Assembly: GCA_037045145.1 (NCBI GenBank)
Contig: JBAOIA010000005.1
Coordinates: forward strand, 16,718-80,717
Direction of reading: 5' to 3'
Origin: Bacteroidia bacterium
GTDB lineage: Bacteria; Bacteroidota; Bacteroidia; AKYH767-A; OLB10
Length of the DNA: 64,000 nucleotides
The stretch's first letter is position 1. Each line of letters starts with the position of its first letter. The position numbers were made by a program, and so were the translations under genes. Shown piece by piece: positions 25,516 to 34,309 of the stretch. Under the pieces are notes generated by a model, which was not told the DNA's origin, did no database searches, and was given only the letters and a program-made list of their open reading frames with translations.

Positions 25516-27156
25516 ATGACTGAGAAAGTTAATCTTGAATTTAATGTCAATGAAGATTTATATAAATCGCATCTGATACGTTTGACAGAGCGGTTAAATA
25601 AAATTTATGAAGGTGGTGGAAAGAAAAATGCAGCCAAGCAAAAAGAAAAGAATAAAATGTTGGCACGTGAACGAATTGCATATTTGTTGGATGCCGATAA
25701 ACCGCAGTTTGAAGTAGGTGCCTTTGCCGCAGATGGCATGTATGCCGAACAAGGCGGTTGCCCTTCTGCAGGAGTTGTTGTTGTGATTGGCTACATTTCA
25801 GGCAAACAATGTATAGTTGTAGCCAATGATGCAACAGTAAAAGCAGGTGCCTGGTTTCCAATGACAGCAAAAAAGAATTTGCGCGCACAGGAAATAAGTA
25901 TGGAAAATAAATTGCCAATTGTTTATTTGGTGGATAGTGCTGGTGTTTTTCTTCCTATGCAGGACGAAATTTTTCCTGATAAAGAGCATTTCGGTCGCAT
26001 ATTCAGAAATAATGCTGTAATGTCATCAATGGGAATTTTACAAGTTGCAGCTATTATGGGCAGTTGTGTTGCAGGAGGAGCCTATTTGCCGATTATGAGT
26101 GATGAAGCTTTGATAGTGGACAAAACAGGCTCTGTTTTTCTTGCAGGCAGCTATTTGGTAAAATCTGCTATTGGTGAAGAAATAGATAACGAAACTTTAG
26201 GTGGTGCTACAACACATTGCGAAATTTCAGGTGTAACAGACAATAAATTTAATGATGATGCATCATGTCTGGACTATATTAAGCGATTGTTTTCTAAAAT
26301 CGGAACCTTTGAAAAAGCCGGTTTTGATAGAGCAGAGTCAAAAGAACCTACTGCAAATCCAAAAGAAATTTATGGAATAATACCTGCAGAAAATTCCAAA
26401 CAGTATGACATGCATGAAGTCATCAACCGACTAGTAGATAACAGCGAGTTTGATGAATACAAGGAAAAATATGGACAAAGTATTTTATGTGGTACAGCAC
26501 GTATTGATGGTTGGGCTGTAGGCATTGTTGCCAATCAGCGAAAGGTTGTGAAAAGCAAGAAAGGTGAAATGCAGTTTGGTGGAGTTATTTATAGCGACAG
26601 TGCAGATAAAGCGGCAAGGTTTATAATGAACTGCAATCAACGGAGAATACCACTGGTGTTTCTTCAGGATGTAACCGGATTTATGGTTGGCAGTCGCAGT
26701 GAACATGGTGGTATTATAAAAGATGGTGCTAAATTGGTAAATGCAATGGCCAACAGTGTTGTACCTAAATTCACCGTCATCATTGGAAACAGCTACGGTG
26801 CTGGCAACTACGCAATGTGTGGCAAAGCCTACGATCCTAGATTAATTGCAGCATGGCCAACAGGGCAAATTGCTGTGATGGGTGGCTCGCAGGCAGCAAA
26901 AACATTGTTGCAAATTCAGGTGGCTGCTCTTAAATCACAAGGAAAAGAAATTTCTGAAGAAGAAGAAAAGGCTCAATTAAAAACCATTACTGACAAATAC
27001 AACACACAAACTTCGCCATATTATGCTGCATCAAGACTTTGGGTTGATGCAATAATTGACCCACTTGAGACTCGTAAAATGATAAGCATGGGTATTGAAA
27101 TGGCAAACCACAATCCAATAGTTAGACCTTATAATGTTGGTGTAATCCAGACTTGA
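25516..27156 (+). CDS. Acyl-CoA carboxylase carboxyltransferase (beta) subunit, methylcrotonyl-CoA type
   Basis: A 546-residue carboxyltransferase that moves CO2 from biotin to an acyl-CoA. The two crotonase-like halves are present: VANDATVKAGAWFPMTAKK and MGSCVAGGAYLPIMSDEA in the first; VTGFMVGSRSEHGGIIKDGA and GNSYGAGNYAMCGKAYDPR in the second. The pattern of LVDSAGVFLPMQDEIFPD plus HFGRIFRNNAVMS is closest to the methylcrotonoyl-CoA carboxylase beta subunit of leucine breakdown, though propionyl- or geranyl-CoA specificity is not excluded. The likely partner biotin carboxylase is at 5507-6988; no biotin carrier protein gene is in the window. Confidence 0.87.
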   Translation: MTEKVNLEFNVNEDLYKSHLIRLTERLNKIYEGGGKKNAAKQKEKNKMLARERIAYLLDADKPQFEVGAFAADGMYAEQGGCPSAGVVVVIGYISGKQCIVVANDATVKAGAWFPMTAKKNLRAQEISMENKLPIVYLVDSAGVFLPMQDEIFPDKEHFGRIFRNNAVMSSMGILQVAAIMGSCVAGGAYLPIMSDEALIVDKTGSVFLAGSYLVKSAIGEEIDNETLGGATTHCEISGVTDNKFNDDASCLDYIKRLFSKIGTFEKAGFDRAESKEPTANPKEIYGIIPAENSKQYDMHEVINRLVDNSEFDEYKEKYGQSILCGTARIDGWAVGIVANQRKVVKSKKGEMQFGGVIYSDSADKAARFIMNCNQRRIPLVFLQDVTGFMVGSRSEHGGIIKDGAKLVNAMANSVVPKFTVIIGNSYGAGNYAMCGKAYDPRLIAAWPTGQIAVMGGSQAAKTLLQIQVAALKSQGKEISEEEEKAQLKTITDKYNTQTSPYYAASRLWVDAIIDPLETRKMISMGIEMANHNPIVRPYNVGVIQT

Positions 27157-27178
27157 TGCTTTTGGAATTGGTAGTCAC

Positions 27179-27210
27179 AAAAAAAGCGGAAACATACAGA
27201 TGCTTCCGCT
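27179..27210 (-). terminator. Intrinsic terminator of the His-rich secreted protein gene
   Basis: Read on the minus strand, AGCGGAA pairs with TTCCGCT with an inner CAT/ATG pairing and is followed by seven T residues. Lies 23 bp after the stop of the gene at 27233. Confidence 0.8.
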
Positions 27211-27232
27211 AGGCTTTTAACAGTTAACTTTA

Positions 27233-27664
27233 TTAATGTTTGTGATTTGGGTCACTATGATCATGACCTTTAACATCATTATTCTCACACATACGGGCAA
27301 TTTCTGTAAAAATAGTATTGGTCTCACCTAATTTCTTAGTGATTGATTCATCACTCTCATTAAGTTCAATCAATCCAAACAATTCTTTACAAGCAACTGC
27401 CAATCTTGTAGTAGCATCACTCATTTTAGCCGCATCAATTCCTGATGGCGCTTTTGATTGATGTAATGCAACAGCAAGTTCCATCAGTTGTTTATACTCT
27501 GCCTTTATTACTTTTAAATTACCATCCTTACTTGGCTGGTAGGTTTCAGACATAACTTTATGAAAGTTATTTAACTCAGCCCATGAATTCATGGTCTTGT
27601 TGGCCTGACTGTTTGCTGTCAGACTGAATGAAGCAAGTGCAATGAATAAAAGAATCCTTTTCAT
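27233..27664 (-). CDS. Small secreted protein with His-rich C-terminus
   Basis: A 143-residue protein from the ATG at 27664, with a signal peptide (MKRILLFIALASFSLTANSQ). The mature part is mostly helical and charged, without recognised domain, and ends VKGHDHSDPNHKH, a tail with five His and several Asp residues that could bind Zn, Ni or Cu. The helical core has the length of small periplasmic metal-binding or cytochrome-b562-like bundles, but this is only a resemblance. Own promoter and terminator; divergent from the acyltransferase gene. Confidence 0.72.
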   Translation of the reverse strand: MKRILLFIALASFSLTANSQANKTMNSWAELNNFHKVMSETYQPSKDGNLKVIKAEYKQLMELAVALHQSKAPSGIDAAKMSDATTRLAVACKELFGLIELNESDESITKKLGETNTIFTEIARMCENNDVKGHDHSDPNHKH

Positions 27665-27685
27665 TTTATTTGATTTTAATTTATG

Positions 27686-27715
27686 CAAATTTATATGATT
27701 CCTTCTTAAAACAAA
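27686..27715 (-). promoter_or_regulatory. Promoter of the His-rich secreted protein gene
   Basis: On the minus strand TTTG (27715-27712), an 18-bp spacer and TAAATTTG (27693-27686) match the Bacteroidota consensus with a slightly short spacer. The ATG is about 20 bp downstream. Confidence 0.55.
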
Positions 27716-27736
27716 ACAGTTTTTTATCTTTACCCA

Positions 27737-28282
27737 ATGACGAGATTTATCTATAGTTTTTTCTTTAAACTTTTTGGATGGAAAATTAAGGGAAAAATAC
27801 CCGATGATTTAAAAAAATATGTAATGATTGTGGCGCCTCATACCAGCAATATTGACTTTTTTGTTGGTCTTGCCACCAGAAGTATTCTTAGACTTGACAC
27901 CAAGTATCTGGCTAAAAAAGAGCTGTTTAGACCCCCTTTGGGTTGGATTTTTTATGCACTAGGTGGATATCCGGTAGATAGGTCTAAACCGGGAAAACTA
28001 GTAGAAAAAGTTGCTGAAATTTATAACCGTCATGAGCAGTTTTCAATCTGTATTACTCCTGAAGGCACACGAAAATATGCTGAGGAATGGAAAACAGGAT
28101 TTCATAAAATAGCAATAGCAGTAAAAACACCAGTGGTAATGGTAGCATTTGATTACCGCACTAAAACGGTTGTCATAGCTCCACCCTTCGCTCCTACTGA
28201 TGATACACAAGGCGATATAGCGAAAATCAAGGATTGGTACCGGCAATTTGAAGGAAAAATAGCCGAATATGGTGTTAAATAA
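27737..28282 (+). CDS. PlsC-type 1-acylglycerol-3-phosphate acyltransferase-like protein
   Basis: A 181-residue acyltransferase of the PlsC/LPLAT family. The catalytic HxxxxD appears as APHTSNIDFFVG near residue 34-45, and the acceptor-binding TPEGTRKYAEEWKTGF is near 112-127. It is shorter than typical PlsC (about 240) and lacks an obvious N-terminal membrane helix. It probably acylates a lysophospholipid or related acceptor at the inner membrane. Confidence 0.86.
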   Translation: MTRFIYSFFFKLFGWKIKGKIPDDLKKYVMIVAPHTSNIDFFVGLATRSILRLDTKYLAKKELFRPPLGWIFYALGGYPVDRSKPGKLVEKVAEIYNRHEQFSICITPEGTRKYAEEWKTGFHKIAIAVKTPVVMVAFDYRTKTVVIAPPFAPTDDTQGDIAKIKDWYRQFEGKIAEYGVK

Positions 28283-28298
28283 AAAAAGACCATAAGTA

Positions 28299-28329
28299 TT
28301 TGATAATTCATCTAAAAGTTAGATATTTG
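28299..28329 (+). promoter_or_regulatory. Putative promoter of rpsP
   Basis: TTTG at 28299-28302, a 19-bp spacer and GATATTTG at 28322-28329, one mismatch to TAnnTTTG. The transcript would start just before the hairpin at 28334. Confidence 0.5.
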
Positions 28330-28333
28330 CAGC

Positions 28334-28357
28334 CCCAAAATCAGGGAGGATTTTGGG
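28334..28357 (+). promoter_or_regulatory. Leader hairpin before rpsP
   Basis: CCCAAAATC and GATTTTGGG form a perfect 9-bp stem with a 6-nt loop AGGGAG, 34 nt before the rpsP ATG. No T tract follows, so it is more likely a leader element (autoregulation or mRNA stability) than a terminator. I cannot tie it to a named ribosomal leader family. Confidence 0.5.
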
Positions 28358-28391
28358 ATAAATAAATTTATTAATCATAAAAAATTAAAAA

Positions 28392-28925
28392 ATGCCAACA
28401 AAAATCAGATTACAGCGGTTTGGAAAAAAAGGCCAGCCGTTTTACCATGTTGTGGTGGCGGATTCACGTGCTCCCAGAGATGGCAAGTTCATTGAAAAAA
28501 TCGGGACCTACAATCCAAGGACTATCCCGGCAACCATTGACCTTAATCTCGACAGAGCACTCTATTGGTTAGGCACAGGCGCACAACCAACGGAAACAAC
28601 GCGTGCCATTTTAAGTTACAAAGGTGTATTGTATAAGAATCACCTTATGGGCGGAGTAAAAAAAGGTGCCTTAACACAGGAACAGGCCGATGCTAAGTAT
28701 AGCGCTTGGATGGAAAACAAAAACCTGAAAGTTCTTCAGCATTCGCAAAAAGTGCAATCATCTAAAGCAGATGATATGAAAAACCGTTTGGAAGAAGAAT
28801 CCAAAAAGCGTGAGGTTATTGCTAAGGCTATTGCTGAAAAACGTGCTGCTGCCAATGTTGCCGAAGCCGAAGCTGCTGCTGCACCTACAACTGAAGGAGG
28901 CGAAACTCCGGCAGAAAACGCTTAA
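28392..28925 (+). CDS. rpsP: 30S ribosomal protein S16 with C-terminal extension
   Basis: S16 occupies the first ~85 residues (MPTKIRLQRFGKKGQPFYHV, then DSRAPRDGKFIEKIGTYNP). The total of 177 residues includes the Bacteroidota-type Lys/Glu/Ala-rich extension ending in GGETPAENA. The protein binds 16S rRNA early in 30S assembly. It is followed 28 bp later by rimM, the usual S16-RimM pairing in bacteria. Confidence 0.96.
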   Translation: MPTKIRLQRFGKKGQPFYHVVVADSRAPRDGKFIEKIGTYNPRTIPATIDLNLDRALYWLGTGAQPTETTRAILSYKGVLYKNHLMGGVKKGALTQEQADAKYSAWMENKNLKVLQHSQKVQSSKADDMKNRLEEESKKREVIAKAIAEKRAAANVAEAEAAAAPTTEGGETPAENA

Positions 28926-28953
28926 AATAATAATGCTATAATGCCCTTTGATA

Positions 28954-29475
28954 ATGGGTTTTGACGAAGTTACTTTTTTTGGAACACTTGTTAAAACACA
29001 TGGTATCAAGGGGCATTTGGTTTTAAGATGCTACGATAACTTTACGTGTAAAAAGAAAAGTCCTGCATTTCTCTATATAAAAGAAGGTGATCAGTTGAAA
29101 CAAGAAGCGGTTTCAGAAATCCAATTTACATACCCATTTTGCCGAATAAAATTTTCAAATGTTGCAGATATAAATAAAGCTGAAATCTGGCTGAAGAAGG
29201 AAGTTTTTATAGAAAAAAAACTGCTTCTTGAAAACGAAATTCCATATAAATTTCAACTTTTAGGTTGCTTGGTTATAGATAGCATCTCGGGACCAATAGG
29301 CAACATTGTTGACATTGCAGAATATCCACAGCAGCAAATAGCCATTGTTAATGCTAATGCTAATGGCAAAGAAGTTCTAATCCCTCTTAATAAGAATTTC
29401 ATCACCACATTCAATAGCGAGGCAAATAATTTAATTGTTACGCTTCCTGATGGCCTACTTGACATTTATCTTTAG
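28954..29475 (+). CDS. rimM: Ribosome maturation factor RimM
   Basis: A 173-residue RimM, which binds S19 and helps mature the 30S head. N-terminal barrel: FFGTLVKTHGIKGHLVLRCY; C-terminal PRC barrel: YKFQLLGCLVIDSISGPIGN and later EVLIPLNKNFI. The ATG at 28954 is favoured over an upstream TTG at 28948. Co-transcribed with rpsP. Confidence 0.93.
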   Translation: MGFDEVTFFGTLVKTHGIKGHLVLRCYDNFTCKKKSPAFLYIKEGDQLKQEAVSEIQFTYPFCRIKFSNVADINKAEIWLKKEVFIEKKLLLENEIPYKFQLLGCLVIDSISGPIGNIVDIAEYPQQQIAIVNANANGKEVLIPLNKNFITTFNSEANNLIVTLPDGLLDIYL

Positions 29476-29645
29476 TAGTTCTATCATTTTTTATTGTGTA
29501 TTGCAATAAATCTGAAGCAGTACTTAATTTTCCGCTCTAGGCAGCCTTTAAAATCTCTCCTAAAAACATAATAATAACTTGACATGATATTTACTATTAT
29601 GACTCTTATTTTTTCAGATATTCGCAGCAAAATTATCGGTGACGA

Positions 29646-32075
29646 ATGGAGATTAAATATATCGGAGAGCAGTTATTCTGGGGCTACATTGGCAATGGAT
29701 TCATTTTTACTGCATTTATCAGTGCTTTATATGCTGCAATTTTATATCTGACAAGTGTAAGAAATGAAGAAAAAGCAAAATGGGCTACACCATTAGCTAG
29801 AAAATTTCTTTACCTGCATAGCATTGCATGTTTTGGCATCTTTTTCCTTCTGCTTTACTTAATTTTCAATCACCGATTTGAATATTATTATGTGTGGCAA
29901 CACTCCAACATGACCATGCCTATGTACTATATTCTTGCTTGTATTTGGGAAGGTCAGGAAGGAAGTTTTTTATTGTGGATGCTATGGCATAGCTTAATTG
30001 CATTATTTGTTTCCAGAAGAAACCGTCATTGGGAAAGTCCGGTTGTAGGAATAATTATGTTGGTGCAGGTTTTTCTAGGTTCAATGCTGTTGGGCGTTTA
30101 TGTATTCGGTTATAAACTTGGATCAAATCCTTTTACACTGCTTCGAGATAACGAACAGTTTGCCAACCTTCCGTTTATTAAAATGCCCGATTATCTTTCT
30201 CGCATTGCTGATGGTCGTGGACTTAATCCTTTGTTGCAGAATTACTGGATGGTAATCCATCCTCCAACTTTATTTTTAGGTTTTGCTTCTACTGTTGTTC
30301 CATTTGCATTTGCTTTAGGGGGACTCATGCGTAAAAACATTACCGAATGGATTAAACCCGCACTGCCGTATGCGTTTTTTTCAATCATGTCTTTAGGTGC
30401 AGGTATTCTTATGGGTGCAGCATGGGCATATGAAGCGCTAAGTTTTGGTGGTTTCTGGGCATGGGATCCTGTTGAAAACGCCTCATTGGTGCCCTGGCTT
30501 GTTATGGTTGGAGCAGGACATGTTATGCTTGTGTTTAACAAACGTGGCCGGGCTTTACTCAGCACCTACATACTTTGTATTCTTTCATTCTTGTTGGTTT
30601 TGTATAGTACGTTTCTTACTCGCAGTGGAATACTTGGAGAAACTTCCGTACATGCTTTTACTGACCTTGGAATGAGTGGTCAACTTATTTTTTATATGCT
30701 GTTCTTTGTAATTCTTGCTGTAGTGATGCTTGCAATAAACTGGAAAAAAATTCCTAAAGAAAACTCAGATGACAGCATCACATCAAGGGAATTCTGGATG
30801 TTTATTGGCATGTTGGTGCTATGTATTTCAGCAATTCAAATTACTTTTACTACAAGCATCCCTGTTATTAATAAAATATTCGGTTCAAACCTTGCTCCCC
30901 CGGTAGATGTAAAAGAACATTTCAACTCCTGGCAAATGCCTATAGCTATGATTATTGCATTGCTAATGGCTGTTGGACAATTTTTTAAATATAAAGAAAG
31001 TAAACCCAAAGAAGTATTTAAAAAGCTCTTGTTTTCTCTGATCATTTCAACAATACTCTCTGTCGTTTTAATTTTGTTACTGAAGTTTAACAGCATCCAT
31101 TACATGGTATTGCTGTTTACTGCTGTATTTGCAATCATTGCCAACTTCGATTATTTTCTTCGTGTTTTGAAAGGAAAATTTTCTTTCAGTGGTGCTTCCA
31201 TTGCTCACATTGGTTTCGCATTTATATTACTGGGCACACTAATTTCCAATGCAAATTCAAGAATTATTTCTAAAAACAGATTGAATATTGATTTAGGAAA
31301 AGATTTTCCTAACAATGAAAACATTATGCTTGCTAAAGGTGACACCTTGCAGATGGGAAAGTATTTTGTAACCTATAGTGGCCGCGAGAAGAAAGATCAT
31401 AATATCTATTTCGATGTTGAATATTTTAAACTGAATAACAAAACCGGAGAATTGAAAAAAGCATTTAGCCTGAAACCAATTATTCAGCTTAATGAAAGAA
31501 TGGGAAATTCACCAGAGCCTGCTACTAAGTGGTTTCCAGATAAGGATATTTATACACATGTGACTTATGCTAATTTAGATGAATACACCAAAAATGTATC
31601 TATGGATGAGTATGATGCCCCCGTTGAACATGAAATGGCTGTAGGTGATACATTGGCAACTTCAAACAGCCTTATTGTTTTGCAAAAATTAGCAAAAGAC
31701 AATACAGGAATTGAAGTAGAATCCTTTGACAGTTTTGGTGTTACAGCAATGCTGGAAGTAACTGATGTAAATAAAAAGAAACATTTGGTTACGCCACAGT
31801 TTCTAATCAAAGACCGAATGGCTGTTTCAAAAAATTATTTTCTTGATGAACTTGGTTTAAAATTCAGGTTTACGAGCATCAGCCCTGAAAGTGGAAAGAT
31901 TAAACTTGAAATAGCTGAAAAGAAGGCGAATAAGAAAGACTTTATAATTATGAAAGCAATCATTTTTCCTCATATAAATTTATTGTGGATTGGTTGTATC
32001 TTAATGCTTACAGGGACTTGGATAGTTTCAGTAAAACGATTTAAAGAATATGTCCGATACACAAACAAAGGATAA
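29646..32075 (+). CDS. CcmF/CcsA-type cytochrome c haem lyase
   Basis: An 809-residue polytopic membrane protein of the haem-handling CcmF/CcsA family that attaches haem to apocytochrome c outside the membrane. Motifs: IWEGQEGSFLLWMLWH near residue 100 is typical of CcmF N-terminal parts, and the WWD haem-binding domain reads FGGFWAWDPVENASLVPW near 270. About 13 membrane helices are visible, followed by a periplasmic beta-rich domain (570-770) and a final helix. Bacteroidota often carry this large single lyase. Other ccm genes are not present nearby. It overlaps the next gene by 26 bp and opens a long rightward run. Confidence 0.9.
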   Translation: MEIKYIGEQLFWGYIGNGFIFTAFISALYAAILYLTSVRNEEKAKWATPLARKFLYLHSIACFGIFFLLLYLIFNHRFEYYYVWQHSNMTMPMYYILACIWEGQEGSFLLWMLWHSLIALFVSRRNRHWESPVVGIIMLVQVFLGSMLLGVYVFGYKLGSNPFTLLRDNEQFANLPFIKMPDYLSRIADGRGLNPLLQNYWMVIHPPTLFLGFASTVVPFAFALGGLMRKNITEWIKPALPYAFFSIMSLGAGILMGAAWAYEALSFGGFWAWDPVENASLVPWLVMVGAGHVMLVFNKRGRALLSTYILCILSFLLVLYSTFLTRSGILGETSVHAFTDLGMSGQLIFYMLFFVILAVVMLAINWKKIPKENSDDSITSREFWMFIGMLVLCISAIQITFTTSIPVINKIFGSNLAPPVDVKEHFNSWQMPIAMIIALLMAVGQFFKYKESKPKEVFKKLLFSLIISTILSVVLILLLKFNSIHYMVLLFTAVFAIIANFDYFLRVLKGKFSFSGASIAHIGFAFILLGTLISNANSRIISKNRLNIDLGKDFPNNENIMLAKGDTLQMGKYFVTYSGREKKDHNIYFDVEYFKLNNKTGELKKAFSLKPIIQLNERMGNSPEPATKWFPDKDIYTHVTYANLDEYTKNVSMDEYDAPVEHEMAVGDTLATSNSLIVLQKLAKDNTGIEVESFDSFGVTAMLEVTDVNKKKHLVTPQFLIKDRMAVSKNYFLDELGLKFRFTSISPESGKIKLEIAEKKANKKDFIIMKAIIFPHINLLWIGCILMLTGTWIVSVKRFKEYVRYTNKG

Positions 32076-32841
32076 CAAATTCACACTGACCTTTATTGGA
32101 TCAGGGAATGTTGCCTGGTTGTTGGCCATTTTATTTAAAACTTCAGGACATAAGATTAAAGAGATTTACAGCAGTAATAAAAAAACCGGTTCTGCACTTT
32201 CAAAAGTTACAGGCAGCAAGTTTGTTTCTGACATTCAAAAAATCAACAACCATTCAGACATTTATTTCATTACAACTAACGATGACAGCATTGCCGAAGT
32301 TGTTACTCATTTACCAGATTCGCAGAGCATAGTCGTTCATACATCCGGTACTGTTGATATACAAGTACTGAAAAAGAAATTTAAAAATGCCGGAGTTGTT
32401 TATCCTTTGCAATCTATAACCTCTGCAAGTGTTTTATCGGACGAACTAACCTTTTGTTTGGAAGCAACCAGCAACAAGGTATTAACTTCGTTAAAACAAT
32501 TAATAACTTCAGTAAATTGTCGTTTTGTAGTAATGAACTCTCAAAAAAGAGCAAAATTGCATCTTGCTGCTGTGCTGGTAAATAATTTCACTAATCATTT
32601 GTATGCACAGGCATTTTCTTTTTTGAACAAAAACAGAATAGAATTCAATCTTCTGAAGCCTTTAATTACACATACTGCAAAGCGATTAGAGGGTAATCCT
32701 GCTGCTTTTCAAACCGGGCCTGCTGTCAGAAATGATAATAAAACTATTCAACAGCATTTAAGTTTATTAAAAGACAACAAACAACTTGCGGAATTATACA
32801 AGCAAATGACAGAATCAATTTATAAATTTCACAAAAAATGA
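32050..32841 (+). CDS. Rossmann-fold DUF2520 protein (P5C reductase-like)
   Basis: A 263-residue protein with an N-terminal NAD(P)-binding Rossmann domain (LTFIGSGNVAWLLA, GxGxxA) and a helical C-terminal DUF2520 domain (KLHLAAVLVNNFTNHLYA, TGPAVRND). The arrangement is that of 6PGDH- or pyrroline-5-carboxylate-reductase-like enzymes; the substrate is unknown. It overlaps the haem lyase gene by 26 bp and kdsC by 4 bp, so it is translated within this operon. DUF2520 genes next to kdsC-like HAD genes are common in Bacteroidota. Confidence 0.86.
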   Translation: MSDTQTKDNKFTLTFIGSGNVAWLLAILFKTSGHKIKEIYSSNKKTGSALSKVTGSKFVSDIQKINNHSDIYFITTNDDSIAEVVTHLPDSQSIVVHTSGTVDIQVLKKKFKNAGVVYPLQSITSASVLSDELTFCLEATSNKVLTSLKQLITSVNCRFVVMNSQKRAKLHLAAVLVNNFTNHLYAQAFSFLNKNRIEFNLLKPLITHTAKRLEGNPAAFQTGPAVRNDNKTIQQHLSLLKDNKQLAELYKQMTESIYKFHKK

Positions 32842-33344
32842 ACAGCGTGAATTTTAAAGAAAAATTAAAAGAAATAAAATGCTTTGTCTTTGATGTAGAT
32901 GGTGTGCTTACTAACGGTATGCTGCATGTCACCAACGATGGAAAACTTTTACGTGCCATGAATATTAAAGATGGATATGCACTTCAATTGGCAGTAAAAA
33001 AAGGTTATCGTGTTGTAATCATTTCAGGTGGCAAAGATGAGGGCGTTGTTATCCGTCTTAAAAATTTAGGTATAAGTGATATTTATGTTGGCATTGGAAA
33101 TAAACTGCAACAGTTGTTTTCTGTAATGCAGGAACATCATCTTACATCAGCACAACTGCTCTATATGGGTGATGACATGCCTGATGCAGAAGCAATGAAA
33201 AATTGTGCCATAGCCAGTTGCCCTTATGATGCTGCACCACAAATTCGCGATATTTGCCATTATATTTCACCTATAAAAGGAGGTGAAGGTTGTGCACGTG
33301 ATGTTATTGAACAAGTTTTAACTCTAAACAACGATTGGGAATAA
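32838..33344 (+). CDS. kdsC: KDO-8-phosphate phosphatase (KdsC-like HAD)
   Basis: A 168-residue C0-type HAD phosphatase. Motifs: FDVDGVLTNGML (DxDG, Asp nucleophile at about residue 14), IISGG (motif II) and MGDDMPDAEAM (motif IV). It should dephosphorylate 3-deoxy-D-manno-octulosonate 8-phosphate to KDO for lipopolysaccharide core synthesis. Short length without a cap fits a tetrameric KdsC. Overlaps both neighbours. Confidence 0.92.
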   Translation: MNSVNFKEKLKEIKCFVFDVDGVLTNGMLHVTNDGKLLRAMNIKDGYALQLAVKKGYRVVIISGGKDEGVVIRLKNLGISDIYVGIGNKLQQLFSVMQEHHLTSAQLLYMGDDMPDAEAMKNCAIASCPYDAAPQIRDICHYISPIKGGEGCARDVIEQVLTLNNDWE

Positions 33345-34288
33345 TGGGATTTTTAAGGCTTATAAGATTTCCGAATTTAATAATTCTGGCATTGGCTCAA
33401 TGTCTGATTTATTATATGATTGTTGTGCCTTTGCTAAAAACATCGGAGTTTACGCCTTCATTGCATACATGGCAGTTTTTGTTGATAGTCCTAAGTACAG
33501 TACTTATTGCAGCAGGAGGCTATACTATAAATGATTTTTTTGACAAAGACATTGATGCTGCAAACGGAATCGGCAAAGTGCACGACTTCTCCGGATGGAC
33601 AATGAAAACATTTTATTTTGTTTTCTCTATCATAGGTATTGCTATTGGGCTTTACCTTACTTACGCCTTGAAATTAAGGCAATTTGCACTCACCTATTTA
33701 CTCACTGCAGCACTACTTTATTTTTATTCTGCATCATACAAAAGACTTCCATTGGTTGGAAATTTTGTTGTTGCTTTTTTAACAGCTGTAGCGGTTTTCC
33801 TTCCTGCATTTGCAGACTATGAATTGCAATATGCATTTCGTGATATTAAACTTCCTGTTATTAATAATAAGATGTATAATCTTAGATTAATAATTGCAAT
33901 TACGGCAGCTTATGCTTTTTTTGCATTTCTTATTTCATTAGTCAGAGAAATAATTAAAGATATTGAAGATATTGAAGGCGATAGAGAATTTGGATGCAAC
34001 ACACTCCCAATTGTTGCCGGCAAGGATAATGCAAAATTTATAGCCATTGGTTTATTACTCTTGATATTTGGATTGATTTTATTTCTTCAGATTAAACAAG
34101 CCTGGTGGGAAAGTCTTCCGGTCTTTGGTTATACTATGCTATTTGTACAAATACCAATTCTCATTTTAGCAGTGAAATTATTTTTCTCTGTAGAAAAAAA
34201 GCATTTCAAAGCAGCCAGCATAATGGCAAAAGTGGTTATGATTGGGGGCATATTATCTCTTCCGGTTTTTAAATATTTCAGTACCTGA
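33344..34288 (+). CDS. UbiA-family prenyltransferase, possible digeranylgeranylglyceryl phosphate synthase
   Basis: A 314-residue UbiA-type membrane protein with about nine helices. The first Asp-rich motif is INDFFDKDIDAANG (NDxxDxxxD) and the second, in the cytoplasmic loop, is KDIEDIEGDREFG (DxxxD), both needed for Mg2+-prenyl diphosphate binding. The ATG at 33344 overlaps the kdsC stop as TAATG; a TTG 9 bp earlier is less likely. Acceptor is not evident: quinone precursors, or a prenylglyceryl phosphate in view of the GGGP synthase at 12520. The second option is inference. Confidence 0.85.
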   Translation: MGFLRLIRFPNLIILALAQCLIYYMIVVPLLKTSEFTPSLHTWQFLLIVLSTVLIAAGGYTINDFFDKDIDAANGIGKVHDFSGWTMKTFYFVFSIIGIAIGLYLTYALKLRQFALTYLLTAALLYFYSASYKRLPLVGNFVVAFLTAVAVFLPAFADYELQYAFRDIKLPVINNKMYNLRLIIAITAAYAFFAFLISLVREIIKDIEDIEGDREFGCNTLPIVAGKDNAKFIAIGLLLLIFGLILFLQIKQAWWESLPVFGYTMLFVQIPILILAVKLFFSVEKKHFKAASIMAKVVMIGGILSLPVFKYFST

Positions 34289-34309
34289 CCCTGATTTTTT
34301 CGATAACTA

